Assembly (NCBI RefSeq): GCF_040782645.1
Contig: NZ_CP160403.1
Span: forward strand, 3,472,001 to 3,536,000
From: Streptomyces sp. HUAS ZL42
Lineage (GTDB): Bacteria > Actinomycetota > Actinomycetes > Streptomycetales > Streptomycetaceae
Reading direction: 5' to 3'
Length of the DNA stretch: 64,000 nt
The notes under the pieces were generated by a model. That model had not been told where the DNA came from and searched no databases. It saw only the letters and a program-made list of their open reading frames with translations. The position numbers were made by a program, and so were the translations under genes. Positions 1 to 8,943 of the stretch are shown in pieces. Position 1 is the first letter of the stretch. Each line of letters opens with the position of its first letter.

Positions 1-1939
1 CCGCGGCCGTGATGACCCTGGCGGTCCGGGCCAGCCCTCGGGTGACGGACAGTCGGGTGTCGCCGGTTCGCTCGTACTCCTCACGGATCCGCGAGATCAG
101 GAACACCTGGTAGTCCATCGACAGGCCGAACAGGACCGGGAACATCGTCATCGGCACCCAGTTCGTGACCGGCATCTCGGTGGGGAACCCGAAGGCCGTG
201 CCGAGCCATCCCCACTGCACGATCGCGACCACCACACCGAAGGCGGCGCCGATCGAGAGCGCGTTCATCACCGCGGCCTGCAGGGCGATCGTGACCGACC
301 GGACCAACGCCAGCATCAGCACCATGGACAGCGCGATGACGACCCCGATCATCAGCGGCAGACGCTCGGCGGAGTCCTCGGAGACATCGATGGTGGTGGC
401 GTTCGGTCCGCCGATGAGGACCGCTGCACCACCGGGCGTCCCGGGCAGCACGTCGTCGCGGAGCCTGTGCACCAGGTCCGCGGTCGCTTCGTCCTGGTAT
501 CCGGTCGTGGGGAACGCGGTGAAGGTGACGGCCTGCCCGTCATTGCTGACCTGGGGCGGCGTGGCCTGGGCGATGCCCTCGGTCTTGCCGACCGCTGCGA
601 CCACGGGACTCAGATCGGCGTCCTTGGAGTCGACCCGGGCGGCGAAGATCAGGGGTGCCCCGTAGCCCGGACCGAAGCCCTCGGAGAGGATCTTGTACGA
701 GATGTAGCTGCTCCGGTCGCGGGGCTGAACGCTGGCGTCGGGCTGGCTCAGCCGCATGTCCAGCATGGGGGCGGCCAGGGCCAGCAGGAACCCGCCGGCG
801 AGGATCGCGGAGGTCAGCGGCCTGCGCTGCACCACGCCGGCCCACCGCTCGGCGGGACTACGGCGCTGGAACCGCGCTTCGGCCGCCCGGTCCCGGCGGG
901 ACGCGCGACGAGGCAGGCGCAGCGAGTTGATCTTGTGGCCGGTGAACCCCAGGAACGCCGGCAGCAGGGTCACCGCGGCGACCATCGTCACCAGCACGGC
1001 GATGGACGTGGCGACGGCCACCCCGGTCATCAGCCGCTGTCCCATGACGATCAGACCGAGCAACGCGATCACGACGGTCAGGCCGGCGAACATCACCGCG
1101 CGACCGGCGGTGGTGATGGCCGTGACGGTTGCGGTCTCGGGGTCGTCGCCGTCCCGCAGGCCGTCCTTGTAGCGGGTCACGATGAACAGGGCGTAGTCGA
1201 TGCCCACCCCGAGCCCGATCATCGCACCGAAGATCACCGTGAAGCCCGGCGCGGGGACCACGTGCCCCACCAGCTTGATCAGCGCGAGGCCGGCCGCGAG
1301 TGCCAGCACGGCGGTCACGATCGGCAGGCCCATCGCCACCAGCGACCCGAAGGCGATGAACAGGATCACCGCTGCCGCCAGGATGCCCACACTTTCGGCA
1401 GGCCCCTGCGCGGGGGTCTCGGCCTTCTCCGCCATGTACCCGCCGAGCCCGAAGGCGACGCTGTCGTCGGAGGCGTCTTTGACCACCTTCACCAGGGGCT
1501 TGACCTCGCTCTTCTCCACCTCCTTGCCGGTCAGCGGGATGGTCGTCCGAGCGATATGACGATCCTTCGTCACCAGGTTCGCGTCCTGGTACGGCGAGAC
1601 CACCGGTCCGGTGATGGACGAGTCGGAGAGATCGGTGACGACCTTCTCGATCTTCTTCCGGGCGGCAGGGTCGTCGATTCCCTTGTCCGCCTTGATCGCA
1701 AGGGTCAGCGTGTCCCCCGACCGTTCGGGAAAGTGCTTCTCGATCAGCGCCTGCGCCCTGGCCGATCCGGAGTCTCCGCCGGAAAAGTCGTCGTCGGAGG
1801 CGGCGCCGTAGGTGAAGCCGACGAACGCCACGACGATCACACCGACGATCCAGGTCAGGAGGACCATGCGCCGACGGCGGTAACAGAAGCGACCCAGTCC
1901 CGCCAGAGCTCCGTCCGTACGTGGAGACTCGGTTGTCAT
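1..1939 (-). CDS. MMPL/RND-family transporter, C-terminus cut by window edge
   Basis: The reading frame stays open from the start at 1939 to the left edge, giving about 646 residues of an MMPL-type (RND superfamily) membrane transporter, a family that exports lipids, polyketides or drugs by proton motive force. After a basic N-terminus (CYRRRRMVLLTW) there is one membrane helix, an extracytoplasmic domain to about residue 165, a cluster of helices (around FGSLVAMGLPIVTAVLAL and GLGVGIDYALFIVTRYKDGL), a second soluble loop (about 380-540), then a second helix cluster containing FGLSMDYQVFLISRIREEY. The GIDYALF and SMDYQVF segments are the paired family motifs. Two ATGs sit in tandem (1942 and 1939). 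An AGGAG ends 3 nt before the first and 6 nt before the second, so I chose 1939. It is divergent from the sensor kinase at 2223. The substrate cannot be read from sequence. Confidence 0.93.
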   Translation of the reverse strand, partial: MTTESPRTDGALAGLGRFCYRRRRMVLLTWIVGVIVVAFVGFTYGAASDDDFSGGDSGSARAQALIEKHFPERSGDTLTLAIKADKGIDDPAARKKIEKVVTDLSDSSITGPVVSPYQDANLVTKDRHIARTTIPLTGKEVEKSEVKPLVKVVKDASDDSVAFGLGGYMAEKAETPAQGPAESVGILAAAVILFIAFGSLVAMGLPIVTAVLALAAGLALIKLVGHVVPAPGFTVIFGAMIGLGVGIDYALFIVTRYKDGLRDGDDPETATVTAITTAGRAVMFAGLTVVIALLGLIVMGQRLMTGVAVATSIAVLVTMVAAVTLLPAFLGFTGHKINSLRLPRRASRRDRAAEARFQRRSPAERWAGVVQRRPLTSAILAGGFLLALAAPMLDMRLSQPDASVQPRDRSSYISYKILSEGFGPGYGAPLIFAARVDSKDADLSPVVAAVGKTEGIAQATPPQVSNDGQAVTFTAFPTTGYQDEATADLVHRLRDDVLPGTPGGAAVLIGGPNATTIDVSEDSAERLPLMIGVVIALSMVLMLALVRSVTIALQAAVMNALSIGAAFGVVVAIVQWGWLGTAFGFPTEMPVTNWVPMTMFPVLFGLSMDYQVFLISRIREEYERTGDTRLSVTRGLARTARVITAA

Positions 1940-2004
1940 CATCTGCTCCTCAGTGGTCGAGCCTTGCGAACATGGCTCGCTTCTCGAAAGGGGGGAGGTT
2001 GATC

Positions 2005-2068
2005 GGTCACCACGGAGATCGGTCACCACGGAGATCGGTCACCACGGAGATCGGTCACCACGGAGATC
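2005..2068. repeat. Four perfect 16-bp tandem direct repeats
   Basis: The unit ggtcaccacggagatc occurs four times head to tail without a mismatch (2005-2020, 2021-2036, 2037-2052, 2053-2068). The array lies in the divergent region between the MMPL gene (start 1939) and the sensor kinase (start 2223). It could be a regulator-binding array or a simple expansion. The 16-bp period is not a whole number of helical turns, which argues mildly against side-by-side binding on one DNA face. Confidence 0.9.
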
Positions 2069-2222
2069 GTTCCCTGCGCAGGGCGGCCTCGGCCTCTGCC
2101 GACGGATGGTGGCGTCTACGCAATCGGGCGTAACCCGCCGTGCGCTCGCCGCGCCTGACGACGTAGCAGGTCGAGCAGCTGAGCGCAGCGTTGTGCGTGG
2201 ACCCCGACAGTAGGATCACGGC

Positions 2223-3461
2223 ATGAGACTCCGCCCCGGGTCGTTCTCCCTGCGGGTGCTGGCCCAAGACGTGCCGCTCGCGCTCTTCGTCACCGTGATG
2301 CAGGTGCAGGGCACGGTCGCCCTCGCCGCCGCCCGGGGGACGGAACAGCGTTCGCTCGCCGACGTCGGACACCTCGGCTTCACACTGCTGGTGGTGGGTG
2401 GCCTGGTCGTGGCCGTCCGCCGCGTGTGGCCCGTTGCGGTGTTCGTCACCGCCGCGGTCGCCAGCCTGGTGTATTACGCCCTCGAGTTCCCGGACGGCTA
2501 CGGCTGGCTCGGACTCATGATCGCCCTGTACACCGTCGCCGCCTACGGTGACGGGCGCCGGTCATTGGCGATCGCCGGCGTGGGCACCGCTGTCCTGGCC
2601 ACCGGGTGGCTGTTCGCGTCCGCCGACGTGGAGCCACGCGAAGCCATCGGCTGGGTGTTCTTCCGCATCGGTGTGGCGGTCATGAGCACGACTCTCGGCG
2701 AGTCCGTCCGGTCCCGGCGGGTCATCGCGGCCGACGCTCAGGAACGTGCGGAACTGGCGGAACGTACCCGCGAGGAAGAAGCCCGCGCGCGGGTCGATGC
2801 CGAACGGCTCCGGATTGCGCGCGAGGTCCACGACACCGTCGCTCACGCCATAGCGATCATCAACGTGCAGTCCGGGGTCACCGCCCACGTGCTCGACAAG
2901 CGACCGGAACAGGCCCGCGAAGCGTTGCAGACCATCGAGCAGACAAGTTCCCGGACGCTGCAGGAGATGCGAGCCATCCTCGGCGTCCTCCGTGGCGACG
3001 ACGACGGCCCCGTGCCGCACGTCGGCCTGGAACAGATCGACGACCTCACCGCGGAGGCACGCGCCGCCGGACTGGACGTCACGCTCGAAGTGGACTCGCC
3101 CGCGGCGCCGCTGCCGAGCGCGGTGGACAGTGCCGCCTACCGGATTCTTCAGGAGTCGATCACCAACATCATCCGGCACACCGGCCCGACCAGGGTGACG
3201 GTCGCGGTGAACCCGGGAATCGACCATCTGGAGATCCGCGTCACCGACCAGGGCCGCGCCGGTTCGCATGGCGCCCCCGCGACTCGGCCGTCCCGCAACG
3301 GCACTGGCACAGGCACGCCGGACAAGCCCAGCCGCGGGATCCTGGGCATGCGCGAGCGCTGTCAACTGCTCGGCGGAGAGCTGAACGCCGAGCCGACTCC
3401 GGGCGGGGGGTTCGAGGTCACGGCACGGCTGCCCCTCGCACCGACCGGGTCACGCCTCTGA
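2223..3461 (+). CDS. NarL-type two-component sensor histidine kinase
   Basis: 412 residues. The N-terminal 170 residues carry four to five hydrophobic helices. A short coiled linker (about 172-200, rich in E, R and A) is followed by a HisKA_3 dimerisation/phosphoacceptor segment, REVHDTVAHAIAIINVQSG, in which the His of REVHD is the expected phosphorylated residue. The HATPase domain shows YRILQESITNIIRHTG (N box), VTDQGRAG and RGILGMRERCQLLGG (G box). Kinases of this family normally sit next to a LuxR-type response regulator, but none is found on either side. The ATG at 2223 has no convincing Shine-Dalgarno sequence. The gene is divergent from the MMPL transporter and may control it, which is inference from position only. 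Confidence 0.92.
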   Translation: MRLRPGSFSLRVLAQDVPLALFVTVMQVQGTVALAAARGTEQRSLADVGHLGFTLLVVGGLVVAVRRVWPVAVFVTAAVASLVYYALEFPDGYGWLGLMIALYTVAAYGDGRRSLAIAGVGTAVLATGWLFASADVEPREAIGWVFFRIGVAVMSTTLGESVRSRRVIAADAQERAELAERTREEEARARVDAERLRIAREVHDTVAHAIAIINVQSGVTAHVLDKRPEQAREALQTIEQTSSRTLQEMRAILGVLRGDDDGPVPHVGLEQIDDLTAEARAAGLDVTLEVDSPAAPLPSAVDSAAYRILQESITNIIRHTGPTRVTVAVNPGIDHLEIRVTDQGRAGSHGAPATRPSRNGTGTGTPDKPSRGILGMRERCQLLGGELNAEPTPGGGFEVTARLPLAPTGSRL

Positions 3462-4026
3462 AACGGAGCGTCCCGCAGCCGTTCGAGGCAATTCACTGTG
3501 CGGGCGTGAGCCCTGTCCAACCTCCCTGCCGGCCCTGGGCAGTTGACCTGTGACCCCGTCAGGGGCAAGGCGTTCCGGGGCGCCGGGGATGAGGAGTTCC
3601 ACGATCCGGGCCACCGTCTCGTGTCCCAGCAGGCGTTGCGCCGGGCCTTGGCGACGTCGCCGAGCCCCCGCCGGGACCGCCACGACGCTGCCGCCGCCGT
3701 GCCGCGGCAGGGCTCTGACGCAAAGTCGCCCGTTGCTGACCCACACCCGTGGGGACGACGCCGAAAGCCCTTTCACGAACAATCACGGCGCCATACACGG
3801 TTGGTTGCGGCGTCGCCGTCCGACGGCCGAGCCGCCGCACCCTGTCCTTTGCGTCCGCAATATCAGCCCACGTCCGACAAGGTCCAGTGATCTACGTCAC
3901 CACCCCCCATTTTCCCGTGATGTTCGCCGGCCGGGCAGCGCTGCTCGAAGTGGGCCACCCCTGTGACGGGTGTGCCCAAACGTGACTTCTGCCGGGGATC
4001 CCGGCCTTCTGTGGGGTGGATACGTC
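3462..4026. other. 565 bp without a recognisable intact gene
   Basis: No frame here has both a plausible start and a recognisable protein. On the minus strand about 3595-3700 reads with a faint resemblance to the linker of LuxR-family response regulators (ETVARIVELLIPGAPERL), but stops and the missing HTH make a functional gene unlikely. The last part (about 3880-4020) must hold the promoter and ribosome binding site of the amidase at 4027. Confidence 0.5.
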
Positions 4027-6351
4027 GTGAGTCGTCGTACGTCGCATGCGTACAGACCGCTGAGCCTGAAACGACGGGCGTGGCTGACGCTCGGTGCGGT
4101 GGTGCTGGGAGGCGGAGGGGTGGTGACGTACGCCGTAGCCAGCCCCTCCGGGGATTCCGGCTCGGTCGGCCAGGCCAAGCGGCCCGTCAAGGTCTACGAC
4201 CTCGCGCTGAAGGGCACGTCCGGCGACAGACGGGAGCTGGCCCGCACGGAGACCAAGCAGTTCTCGTTGCTCGGCGTCACGTGGGCGGGTGCCAACAAGC
4301 GGTTCGACGGCACAGTGCAGGTGCGCACCCGCAGCCGTGAGACCGGCGAGTGGAGCGGCTGGCAGGACCTGGAAACCAACGTGGACCCGCTGGAGAACCC
4401 CGGCCCGGATGTGCGGGGCGCGACCGAGCCGCTCTGGGTCGGCTCCTCCGACGGCGTCCAGGTGCAGGTCCTCCGCAAGGACGGCAGCACCGGCGCCTTG
4501 CCCAAGGGACTGACGGTCAACCTGGTAGACCCGGGTGTGGTGACGGACGCCGAGGCCAAGGCCGGCGGCACCGAGCCCGCCGCGTACGTCGAGGAGACTC
4601 CCAGCGCCACGGCCACCGACACCGCCACGGCCACCGACTCCGCCTCACCGACAGACAGCGTCACCGCCACACCGACGGACGCGCAGACCAGCGCCTCCCC
4701 GTCCCCGACCGACACGACGCCCGCGGCCACCGCAACCGCGACCGCCACGGGAACCGCGTCCCCCTCGACGAGCACGAGCACGTCCCCGAGCCCGTCGGCC
4801 TCCACGCCCTCCGCACCGCCGTCCACCGTGCCCGAGCCGCCGATCGTCTCGCGTGCCGGGTGGGGCGCCGACGAGTCGCTCAGCCCCGACCCGTCGGAGT
4901 ACAACGCCGATGTGAAGGCCGTGTTCGTCCATCACACGGACGGGACGGACTACGACTGCTCCCAGTCGGCGTCGATCGTGCGGGCCATCTACGCGTACCA
5001 CACCGCCCCCAAGCCCAACGGCAACGGCTGGAACGACATCGGCTACAACTTCCTGGTCGACAAGTGCGGCACGATCTTCGAGGGCCGCAAGGGCGGCGTC
5101 GACAAACCGGTGCTCGGCGCGCACACCTACGGCTGGAACCGTGAGTCCGCGGGCATCGCGGTGATCGGCAACTATGTCTCCACCGGTGCCTCCAACGCGG
5201 CCCTGGCCTCGGTCGCCCGCATCGCTGCCTGGAAGCTCGGCCAGTACAACGCCGACCCCGCCACCACAGTGCAGCTCAAGGCGGGCGCGACCCAGACGAA
5301 CTACACCGGCACCAGCTTCACGGCGGGCAGCCTCTACACCTTCAAACGGATCTCCGGCCACCGCGACGGCTACAACAGCCAGTGCCCCGGAAGCTCCCTC
5401 TACGCCCAGCTGCCGACCATCCGTGCCTGGGCGTCCGGCCCGGTGCAGGGCCTGAAGGTCACCTCGGTCGCCGGCGCGGGCCTGTCGGGCTCGACGTACT
5501 ACACCAAGGGCGCGATCACGGTGAAGTGGTCGGCCACCACGCCGGCCTCGCTCATCAAGAGCTACCAGCTGCTGGTCGACGGCAAGGTCGTGGCCACCGC
5601 CTCCGGTACGGCCACCTCCGTCGCCACCACACTGGCCGCGGGCAGCCACACGGTCGCCGTGCGGGCCGTGCACCAGTCGGGCAAGACCGCGACGACCTCC
5701 GCGCTGAACTTCGTGGCGGAGACGACCGCGCCGACCTTCACCACCACCCCGAAGCTGTCCCTGCGCACCGGCACCGTCAACACCACCGCCGTCCCGGTCA
5801 CCCTCGGCTGGAAGGCGACCGACAACGCCGCGCTGAGCTCCGTGAAGCTGCTGACCCCGACCACGGCCACCTTCGGCCCGACGGTCACGAGCTCCAGCCG
5901 CACCGCCGCGTCCGGCACCGCGGCCACCTGGTCGATGCGGGCCTTCGACTACGCCGGCAACTACAACACGTCCTCCGCCTCCTACACCCCGCTGATCCTG
6001 CAGGAGACCTCGGCGACCAGGACCGGTACCTGGACCAGCCGTTCCTCCACCAGCTACCTCGGCGGCAAGTCCTACTCCAGCGGCTCCAAGGGCGCCAGCC
6101 TCACCTGGACCTTCACCGGGCGCTCCGCCTCGTGGGTGGTCTCCCGCGCTTCGTCCTCCGGCCAGGCCTACGTCTACGTGGACGGCGTCAAGGTCACCAC
6201 CGTCGACCTGAAGTCCTCCACCACCCTGTACCGGCAGGCGATCTGGACCAAGACCTGGTCCAGCAGCGCCAAGCACACCGTCAAGATCGTCGTGGTCGGC
6301 ACCAGCGGCCGCCCGACCGTCACCACGGACGGTCTCGTCTACATCAGGTAA
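4027..6351 (+). CDS. Secreted N-acetylmuramoyl-L-alanine amidase (PGRP/amidase_2 type)
   Basis: 774 residues from the GTG at 4027. That start is preferred to the ATG at 3970 because it leads directly into a basic N-terminus and a membrane/signal helix (RRAWLTLGAVVLGGGG), with a GGGGTGGA tract just upstream. After about 150 residues of unknown fold comes a low-complexity Thr/Ser/Ala/Pro linker (about 190-275) typical of wall-spanning proteins. The peptidoglycan-recognition/amidase domain (about 280-480) runs from VSRAGWGADES through VFVHHTDG, GWNDIGYNFLVDKCG and ISGHRDGYNSQCPGSSLY. The His of VFVHHT and the His and Cys of GHRDGYNSQCPG are the expected zinc ligands. The C-terminal 290 residues look like beta-sandwich modules (Ig-like, then a wall- or sugar-binding fold). 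Likely role: cleavage of the peptide stem from murein. A perfect hairpin terminator follows. Confidence 0.93.
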   Translation: MSRRTSHAYRPLSLKRRAWLTLGAVVLGGGGVVTYAVASPSGDSGSVGQAKRPVKVYDLALKGTSGDRRELARTETKQFSLLGVTWAGANKRFDGTVQVRTRSRETGEWSGWQDLETNVDPLENPGPDVRGATEPLWVGSSDGVQVQVLRKDGSTGALPKGLTVNLVDPGVVTDAEAKAGGTEPAAYVEETPSATATDTATATDSASPTDSVTATPTDAQTSASPSPTDTTPAATATATATGTASPSTSTSTSPSPSASTPSAPPSTVPEPPIVSRAGWGADESLSPDPSEYNADVKAVFVHHTDGTDYDCSQSASIVRAIYAYHTAPKPNGNGWNDIGYNFLVDKCGTIFEGRKGGVDKPVLGAHTYGWNRESAGIAVIGNYVSTGASNAALASVARIAAWKLGQYNADPATTVQLKAGATQTNYTGTSFTAGSLYTFKRISGHRDGYNSQCPGSSLYAQLPTIRAWASGPVQGLKVTSVAGAGLSGSTYYTKGAITVKWSATTPASLIKSYQLLVDGKVVATASGTATSVATTLAAGSHTVAVRAVHQSGKTATTSALNFVAETTAPTFTTTPKLSLRTGTVNTTAVPVTLGWKATDNAALSSVKLLTPTTATFGPTVTSSSRTAASGTAATWSMRAFDYAGNYNTSSASYTPLILQETSATRTGTWTSRSSTSYLGGKSYSSGSKGASLTWTFTGRSASWVVSRASSSGQAYVYVDGVKVTTVDLKSSTTLYRQAIWTKTWSSSAKHTVKIVVVGTSGRPTVTTDGLVYIR

Positions 6352-6384
6352 CACCGAGATCGGGCAACCCTGCTCTCGTAGCAT

Positions 6385-6429
6385 GACGTCGGCCTTCACG
6401 ATCCCGCCCGGATCGTGAAGGCCGACGTC
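6385..6429. terminator. Perfect 20-bp stem hairpin after the amidase gene
   Basis: The left arm 6385-6404 (gacgtcggccttcacgatcc) pairs without mismatch with 6410-6429 across a 5-nt loop (cgccc). It lies 33 nt downstream of the amidase stop and has no U-tract, as is usual for Streptomyces terminators. Confidence 0.85.
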
Positions 6430-6545
6430 GTGTCATGCGCCGCGGCAGCAGGCTCGACCAGGTGTGCGGTGTGACAGCGTCAGCGCTCCCTGCGCTGTGG
6501 CCTATGGCGCAAAGGATGGCCAACGTTCAGTCCGCAGGAAACGAG

Positions 6546-7727
6546 GTGAGAGTGCGCGTGCTGGTGGCGGAGCGCTATCGGCTGGACGGGCCGCTCGGGC
6601 AGGGGTCCATGGGCGAGGTCTGGCGGGCGACGGATCAGATGCTCGGCCGCCCGGTGGCGGTCAAGCTCCTGCGCACCGGCGCCACGGAAGGCGACGGGGC
6701 CGAGCGGTTCCGCCGGGAGGCCCGCATCGCCGCCCGGCTCAACCACCCGCATGTGGTGGCGGTGTACGACTTCGGGGGCTACGGCGATCAGCACTACCTG
6801 GTGATGGAACTGGTCGACGGCTGGACGCTGCGCCAGGAACTCCACGCCCACGGCACGCTGGATCCGTACGACGCGGCCGTGCTCGGCGCGCAGGTGGCCG
6901 AGGGGCTGGCCGCGGCGCACCACGCGGGCGTGATCCACCGGGACATCAAACCTGCCAACGTGATGCTCACGGCCGAACGCGACGTGAAAATCACCGACTT
7001 CGGGATCGCCCGCTTCGCCGACGAGACGACCAGCACGCTTTCCGCGACCGGCAAGATCGTGGGTACCGGCGACTATCTGGCGCCGGAACGCGCTCTGGGA
7101 CAGCCTGCCGTGCCCGCCTCCGACCTCTACTCGCTCGGCTGCATGCTCTACCACCTGCTCACGGGCCGCCCGCCGTTCCTCGGCAGGACCACCCTGGAAG
7201 TGGTCCAGCAGCAGGTGAGCGCCACTCCCGTGCCTCCCACCGAGCTGCGGCCGGACATCCCTCGGCATCTGGCCGACTGCGTTCTGCGGCTCCTGGCCAA
7301 GGATCCGGCACACCGCCCGACCGCCGAGCAGACCACCGACCTGCTCGTCCCGAGTCAACGCCCGCCCCACCCGGGCCCGCCGGACGGGACCGTTCCCCCG
7401 GCTGCCACGGGCGCGGCCGCGCCGCCGCCGGTCAAACCTGTGGACGGCTCCCGGAAGCGCCGGAAGGCGATCCTCGGCGCCGGGGCGGTCGTCCTGTTCG
7501 GCGCGGCGGCCGGCGTGGGAGTCGCGCTGAACTCCGGAGGCACCGCCTCTCACCCTTCTCCGACGGGCTCTGTGACCTCCCCGTCCACACCCACCGACCC
7601 TGCGGCGCCAGGCTCCGGTACCGCTTCGGCCACCTCCTCGTCCGAGCCGTCCTCGTCACCGACCGCCGGCCACAAGGCAAGGGGCAAGGACGACGGCAAG
7701 GACGACGGCAAGAAGCGACGCCGTTAG
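6546..7727 (+). CDS. Membrane-anchored Hanks-type Ser/Thr protein kinase
   Basis: 393 residues from the GTG at 6546. AGGAAACGAG directly precedes it and the frame enters the kinase domain at once (VAERYRLDGPLGQGSMGEVWRA). The upstream in-frame ATG at 6435 would add a segment overlapping the terminator region. All kinase landmarks are present: glycine loop GQGSMGEV, VAVKLLR, catalytic loop HRDIKPANVM, ITDFGIAR, activation segment GTGDYLAPERA and SDLYSLGCMLY. A Pro/Ala linker leads to one membrane helix (KAILGAGAVVLFGAAAGVG) and a short Ser/Thr/Pro-rich outer part ending in a Lys/Asp-rich tail built from repeated DDGK. There are no PASTA domains, so it does not look like the PknB that senses muropeptides. 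The extracytoplasmic part is too short for a known sensor fold. Confidence 0.95.
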   Translation: MRVRVLVAERYRLDGPLGQGSMGEVWRATDQMLGRPVAVKLLRTGATEGDGAERFRREARIAARLNHPHVVAVYDFGGYGDQHYLVMELVDGWTLRQELHAHGTLDPYDAAVLGAQVAEGLAAAHHAGVIHRDIKPANVMLTAERDVKITDFGIARFADETTSTLSATGKIVGTGDYLAPERALGQPAVPASDLYSLGCMLYHLLTGRPPFLGRTTLEVVQQQVSATPVPPTELRPDIPRHLADCVLRLLAKDPAHRPTAEQTTDLLVPSQRPPHPGPPDGTVPPAATGAAAPPPVKPVDGSRKRRKAILGAGAVVLFGAAAGVGVALNSGGTASHPSPTGSVTSPSTPTDPAAPGSGTASATSSSEPSSSPTAGHKARGKDDGKDDGKKRRR

Positions 7728-8148
7728 ACGTTCGAAGGTGCACGGTTCGTGCCCGACGCGTGAAGGCGGTAAGTCCCGCCGGTCACAAGGGTGTTGTCCT
7801 CGCAACCATCCGATGCCGCCCGTGACGCCGCCGACCGGCGGTGCGCTGGAGAGAGTGACCCGATCATGAAGGGTCCAGGGGTCCGCCCTCTTGGGGGAGG
7901 CATGCGGGCCCCGGCGTGCGGGAGCGGGCGGGTCCCCCGTGCCGGCCTGCTCCTGCACGCGGCGGAAAGTGCGGTGGAGAGCCGACAAGAGCGGTGGAGA
8001 GCTGACAAGTCCGGTCCACACGAGGTCCCGGAGAATCGCCGCAGGAGTGTCACACAGGCTGCACACAGTCTTTCGAATGCCCCGTTAGCGTTGCCGGCAG
8101 CCCGCCTGTCGGGCGACGACGTGCTCGATCGACTCAGGAAGACCGCGG
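7728..8148. other. 421-bp intergenic region with no gene seen
   Basis: No frame gives a recognisable protein. It contains the direct repeat at 7971-8010 and, near 8041-8148, presumably the promoter and the AGGA ribosome binding site of the zinc-ribbon gene. Confidence 0.5.
7971..8010. repeat. Two tandem copies of a 20-bp sequence
   Basis: The units 7971-7990 (gcggtggagagccgacaaga) and 7991-8010 differ at only two positions (c/t at the 13th base, a/t at the 20th). They lie about 140 bp upstream of the start at 8149, so they could be an operator duplication. No partner regulator is apparent. Confidence 0.7.
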
Positions 8149-8903
8149 ATGGACTACTGCTCCTCGTGCCAACGGCACCTCAATGGCGCCCTGGTGTGTC
8201 CGGGGTGCGGTGCCTACGCGCCCGACATCGCCCCCACCCTTTTCAACGATCGTGCGGTCGGGGGCGGTTCTGAGGACGGCACCCTGCGGTCCGCGCCGTC
8301 CACCGGCCCCGGCACTCCCCAACCCGCCCCGTCCGCCGACCTCGAGGGCGCGCCCGCCGCGCCGCAGGGGCGGGCGGCGCGGCGCCGCCAGTTGGCCCGC
8401 TGGAAGAAGAACCAGCGCCGGGCCGTGGTCGCGACCGCTGTCGCGCTCGTCGGAGGCGGCCTGACCGTCGCCACGATGGACCGGCACTCCACCGACCGGG
8501 CACAGGCGGCCACAGCGCCCGAGGACCCGGGGACCGACGCCGGGGAGGAGCCGACGGGGCAGTACACCAGCCCGGCGTCGACGCCACCCGACGCCCGCCG
8601 GTCCTCGCCCACTCCTCCCGAGCAGGCCCCCGCGGCCGGCGTCCCGCGTCAGCGGGCCGCCGCCCCGCCGCCGGCGCCGCGGACGGACACCGCCGCGCGG
8701 CCCGCCACGACGCCGGTGCCGGCCCAGCAGCCTCGCACCGCCTCCCCGTCCGCCGAGGCGACGCCTCCCGAGCGCACGGATACGGTGTCGCAGCAGGCGC
8801 CTGCTGCGACGGGGGTACGCAACCGGCAGCGCAGCAGCCGAATACGTCGACGGCGACCACCTCGCCCTCGGAGGTCTGTCTCCTCGTCCTCTGCCTCGGC
8901 TGA
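8149..8903 (+). CDS. Zinc-ribbon membrane protein, apparent 1-base frameshift near the C-terminus
   Basis: The protein starts with a four-cysteine zinc ribbon (YCSSCQRHLNGALVCPGCG), then a Pro/Ala-rich region, one membrane helix (AVVATAVALVGGGLTVATM, about residues 86-104) and a long low-complexity outer tail. As written the frame shifts at the G5 run 8811-8815 and continues to 9402, through a hairpin and antisense to the next gene, as Arg-rich nonsense. One extra G restores a natural continuation of TQPAAQQPNTSTATTSPSEV, then CLLVLCLG and a stop at 8901-8903, just before the hairpin. I therefore annotate to 8903. AGGA lies about 9 nt before the ATG. The function is unknown; zinc-ribbon/single-helix proteins of this kind are common in Streptomyces. 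Confidence 0.75.
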
Positions 8904-8907
8904 CCCG

Positions 8908-8932
8908 CGCCAGGGGGCTCCGCCCCCTGGCG
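8908..8932. terminator. Bidirectional hairpin terminator between convergent genes
   Basis: The arm 8908-8918 (cgccagggggc) pairs perfectly with 8922-8932 around a 3-nt loop. It sits 4 nt after the restored stop at 8903 and 11 nt before the end of the converging gene at 8944, so it can serve both. Confidence 0.85.
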
Positions 8933-8943
8933 ACGACGAGCCG

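Noticed and set aside
467..2002. Long plus-strand open frame (511 residues) opposite the MMPL gene
   Set aside because: Composition is Arg/Gly/His-rich with no domain; it is antisense to a clear transporter frame.
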